From NCBI GenBank assembly GCA_900708905.1, contig CAADRB010000022.1, positions 235,457 to 299,456 on the forward strand: a stretch of DNA of 64,000 bases. Reading direction: 5' to 3'. Source of the stretch: Hymenolepis diminuta (taxonomy: Eukaryota > Platyhelminthes > Cestoda > Cyclophyllidea > Hymenolepididae). The translations under genes and the position numbers were made by a program. Shown here in pieces: positions 62,461 through 64,000 of the stretch. Each line of letters begins with the position of its first letter. The stretch's first letter is position 1. Under the pieces are notes generated by a model that made no database searches, was not told where the DNA came from, and worked only from the letters and a program-made list of their open reading frames with translations.

Positions 62461-64000
62461 ATAGGAAGTATTTGTTTATGAAAAAAAGAAGGCTCGAATA
62501 CCGCGTTTCATCTTAGACCCATCTTCTTTCAGGAAATAAACAAAAATGTAGAGTCGAGAGTCAGAGGTTTCCTCGTTCAGAAATTTTATCACGTGTGGGT
62601 ATCCTCCCTTTACTTTGAGATTACTGTGATCTATTTAGATATGGACATTAATGACCTACAATCGTTCAGGCAAATCTCTTGTAGTTAAGTTATGTTCCGA
62701 CATTCAAAGCAAACTCCTTACCGCTTTGTTATTTATCAGAACTTCATGTGTGATTCCTAAATTCATTTACGATAATATTATTGCCAAATCTTTAGCTTAT
62801 CAATTGATTAATTACCAGATAATTAAAGTGATTACACCGTGGATTTATTTCACATCTTCCAGGCTATTACCACTCCAGTCGATCAATCTTCAATACTACT
62901 CTTTCTGTAGTAATTAAGAACTAAGAAAATAAAAATGCTTTTACTTATTTTCATAAAAAGTTCGAATATGTTCTATTATTACATCATCAATTTCTATTTT
63001 GAAGAATATTTGAGAATAGATAACTACCCCCTTTGGGGCTACAAATCTGTTAGGTGGCAAAAACTACCGAGATATTTTGTATCCTATAGTTAGAATGACC
63101 TGTTTCCTGCTCTGTTCTGAATAGCTATAAATATGTTTTGTCCATTTATCAAAAGGTCGTATAATAGATACCATTTCAACAAGAACGCACTTTGCTTTCA
63201 ATAATACTTTTATTGAGGAAAGGGAATGCGAAATTCTAACATTTCTACCTTGAAACCTAAATGTCTTTTTAGCTCTAGTTAACATTAGCAACTGTAAGCC
63301 TTGAGATATTGTGGCGGTATTCTGTTTGACCGGCGCTAAGCTTAAAAGGTAATTAGCCGAAAATGATACTGGATAACGGTTTTCAAGAGCGAGGTTTTGA
63401 TCCTGTTTATATTATAATTATCCCGCATTCCAAAAATCGGTTTTAACCCAATCCCGAGTACACTGAAGCATTTACCTGAATTTACTAAGTTCGAGAGATT
63501 GGGTTGTGGTGCTGATAGGAAGACAGAAGCCAACATGGATAACCGGATAGATTACTTAAATAAACTTCCTCTGACTCGAAATATTTCCCTCAGAGGTTTT
63601 CCTTATGCAAGACAAAAATTTCAGGATTTCCACTTTAGTCTCCTTTAGAGTAACTCTTTTGCATTATTACGGCATTATGCTATTAATATATTGATAGAAA
63701 GGTGGAAAAATAGGCTTGTCTCATTTAGATGTTCTTAAATCCTTTTTTGCTTTATCAAAACTTGCTGAAACTTGTAATTAATAGTTTTTATAGGTGTATA
63801 AATTTCATAATCCAGAAAATTTACGAATGGGAATCTTGTTCTTCTCTCACACGGTGATAATGATATATCCATTCGGCTTGAAATATTATAGCGCCGGTTA
63901 AGGAGGATCGGTGGTCGCTCGTTCTCAGCTCGTTTATCTGACATAGGATATATCATTTGCTTTCATCTATAAGTATACTATAATTGGCCGTCAGTGGTAT

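Larger units (their letters stand above)
53130..64000. other. Long intergenic or intronic stretch, no gene supported
   Basis: About 10.9 kb read on both strands without a chain of phase-compatible exons. The longest frame (55444-55803 plus, 119 codons, from ATG) has no motif and is within chance expectation. A locally GC-richer block at 61190-61440 has open frames on both strands and two inverted CCAAT boxes (ATTGG). It could be a promoter, an exon or a repeat; nothing decides. Confidence 0.35.

Noticed and set aside
1..64000. CRISPR arrays, bacterial operons, rRNA genes
   Set aside because: No regularly spaced repeats, Shine-Dalgarno-led gene strings or rRNA-like sequence were seen; the split genes are clearly metazoan.

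Overview
The window reads as AT-rich genomic DNA of a flatworm, most likely a parasitic one and probably a tapeworm. The evidence is split genes with short GT-AG introns (about 70-150 bp) mixed with multi-kilobase ones, metazoan gene families, remnants of LTR and non-LTR retrotransposons, and a two-gene unit laid out like a flatworm spliced-leader operon. Nothing looks bacterial. The species cannot be read from the sequence; tapeworm rather than fluke is a weak inference from gene spacing.

Layout. 1-2019: the 3' end of a Gypsy-like LTR retrotransposon on the minus strand. 2020-7826: no convincing gene. 7948-17973 (minus): a nearly complete SLC13 Na+/carboxylate transporter gene, rebuilt as 13 exons (about 586 codons), including one GC-AG intron. 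17974-22880: intergenic, with a decayed non-LTR reverse transcriptase (19830-20865, minus) and a broken membrane-protein-like ORF. 22942-24006 (plus): the Mediator subunit MED11, followed 77 bp after its poly(A) signal by a second cistron with no start codon of its own. Its open frame begins exactly at a splice acceptor, in the phase expected if the spliced leader supplies the AUG. 24049-33902: mostly intergenic or 5' flank, with tRNA-derived SINE-like copies and one orphan exon candidate.

33903-45072 (plus): an ARHGAP1/p50RhoGAP-like gene (Sec14/CRAL-TRIO plus RhoGAP) in ten exons. Its GAP domain has lost the catalytic arginine finger and a conserved asparagine. 46815-50193 (plus): a Jun/AP-1 bZIP gene in four exons (558 aa), with a TATA box and a GC-rich palindrome upstream. 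50600-64000: no supported gene, a 184-bp assembly gap, a long G-run and further SINE-like pieces.

Apart from MED11 and its downstream cistron, which look co-transcribed, the genes are functionally unrelated: membrane carboxylate uptake, RNA polymerase II transcription, Rho signalling and AP-1 transcription. Gene models were built by hand from reading frames, splice phase and remembered family motifs; no database search was run.
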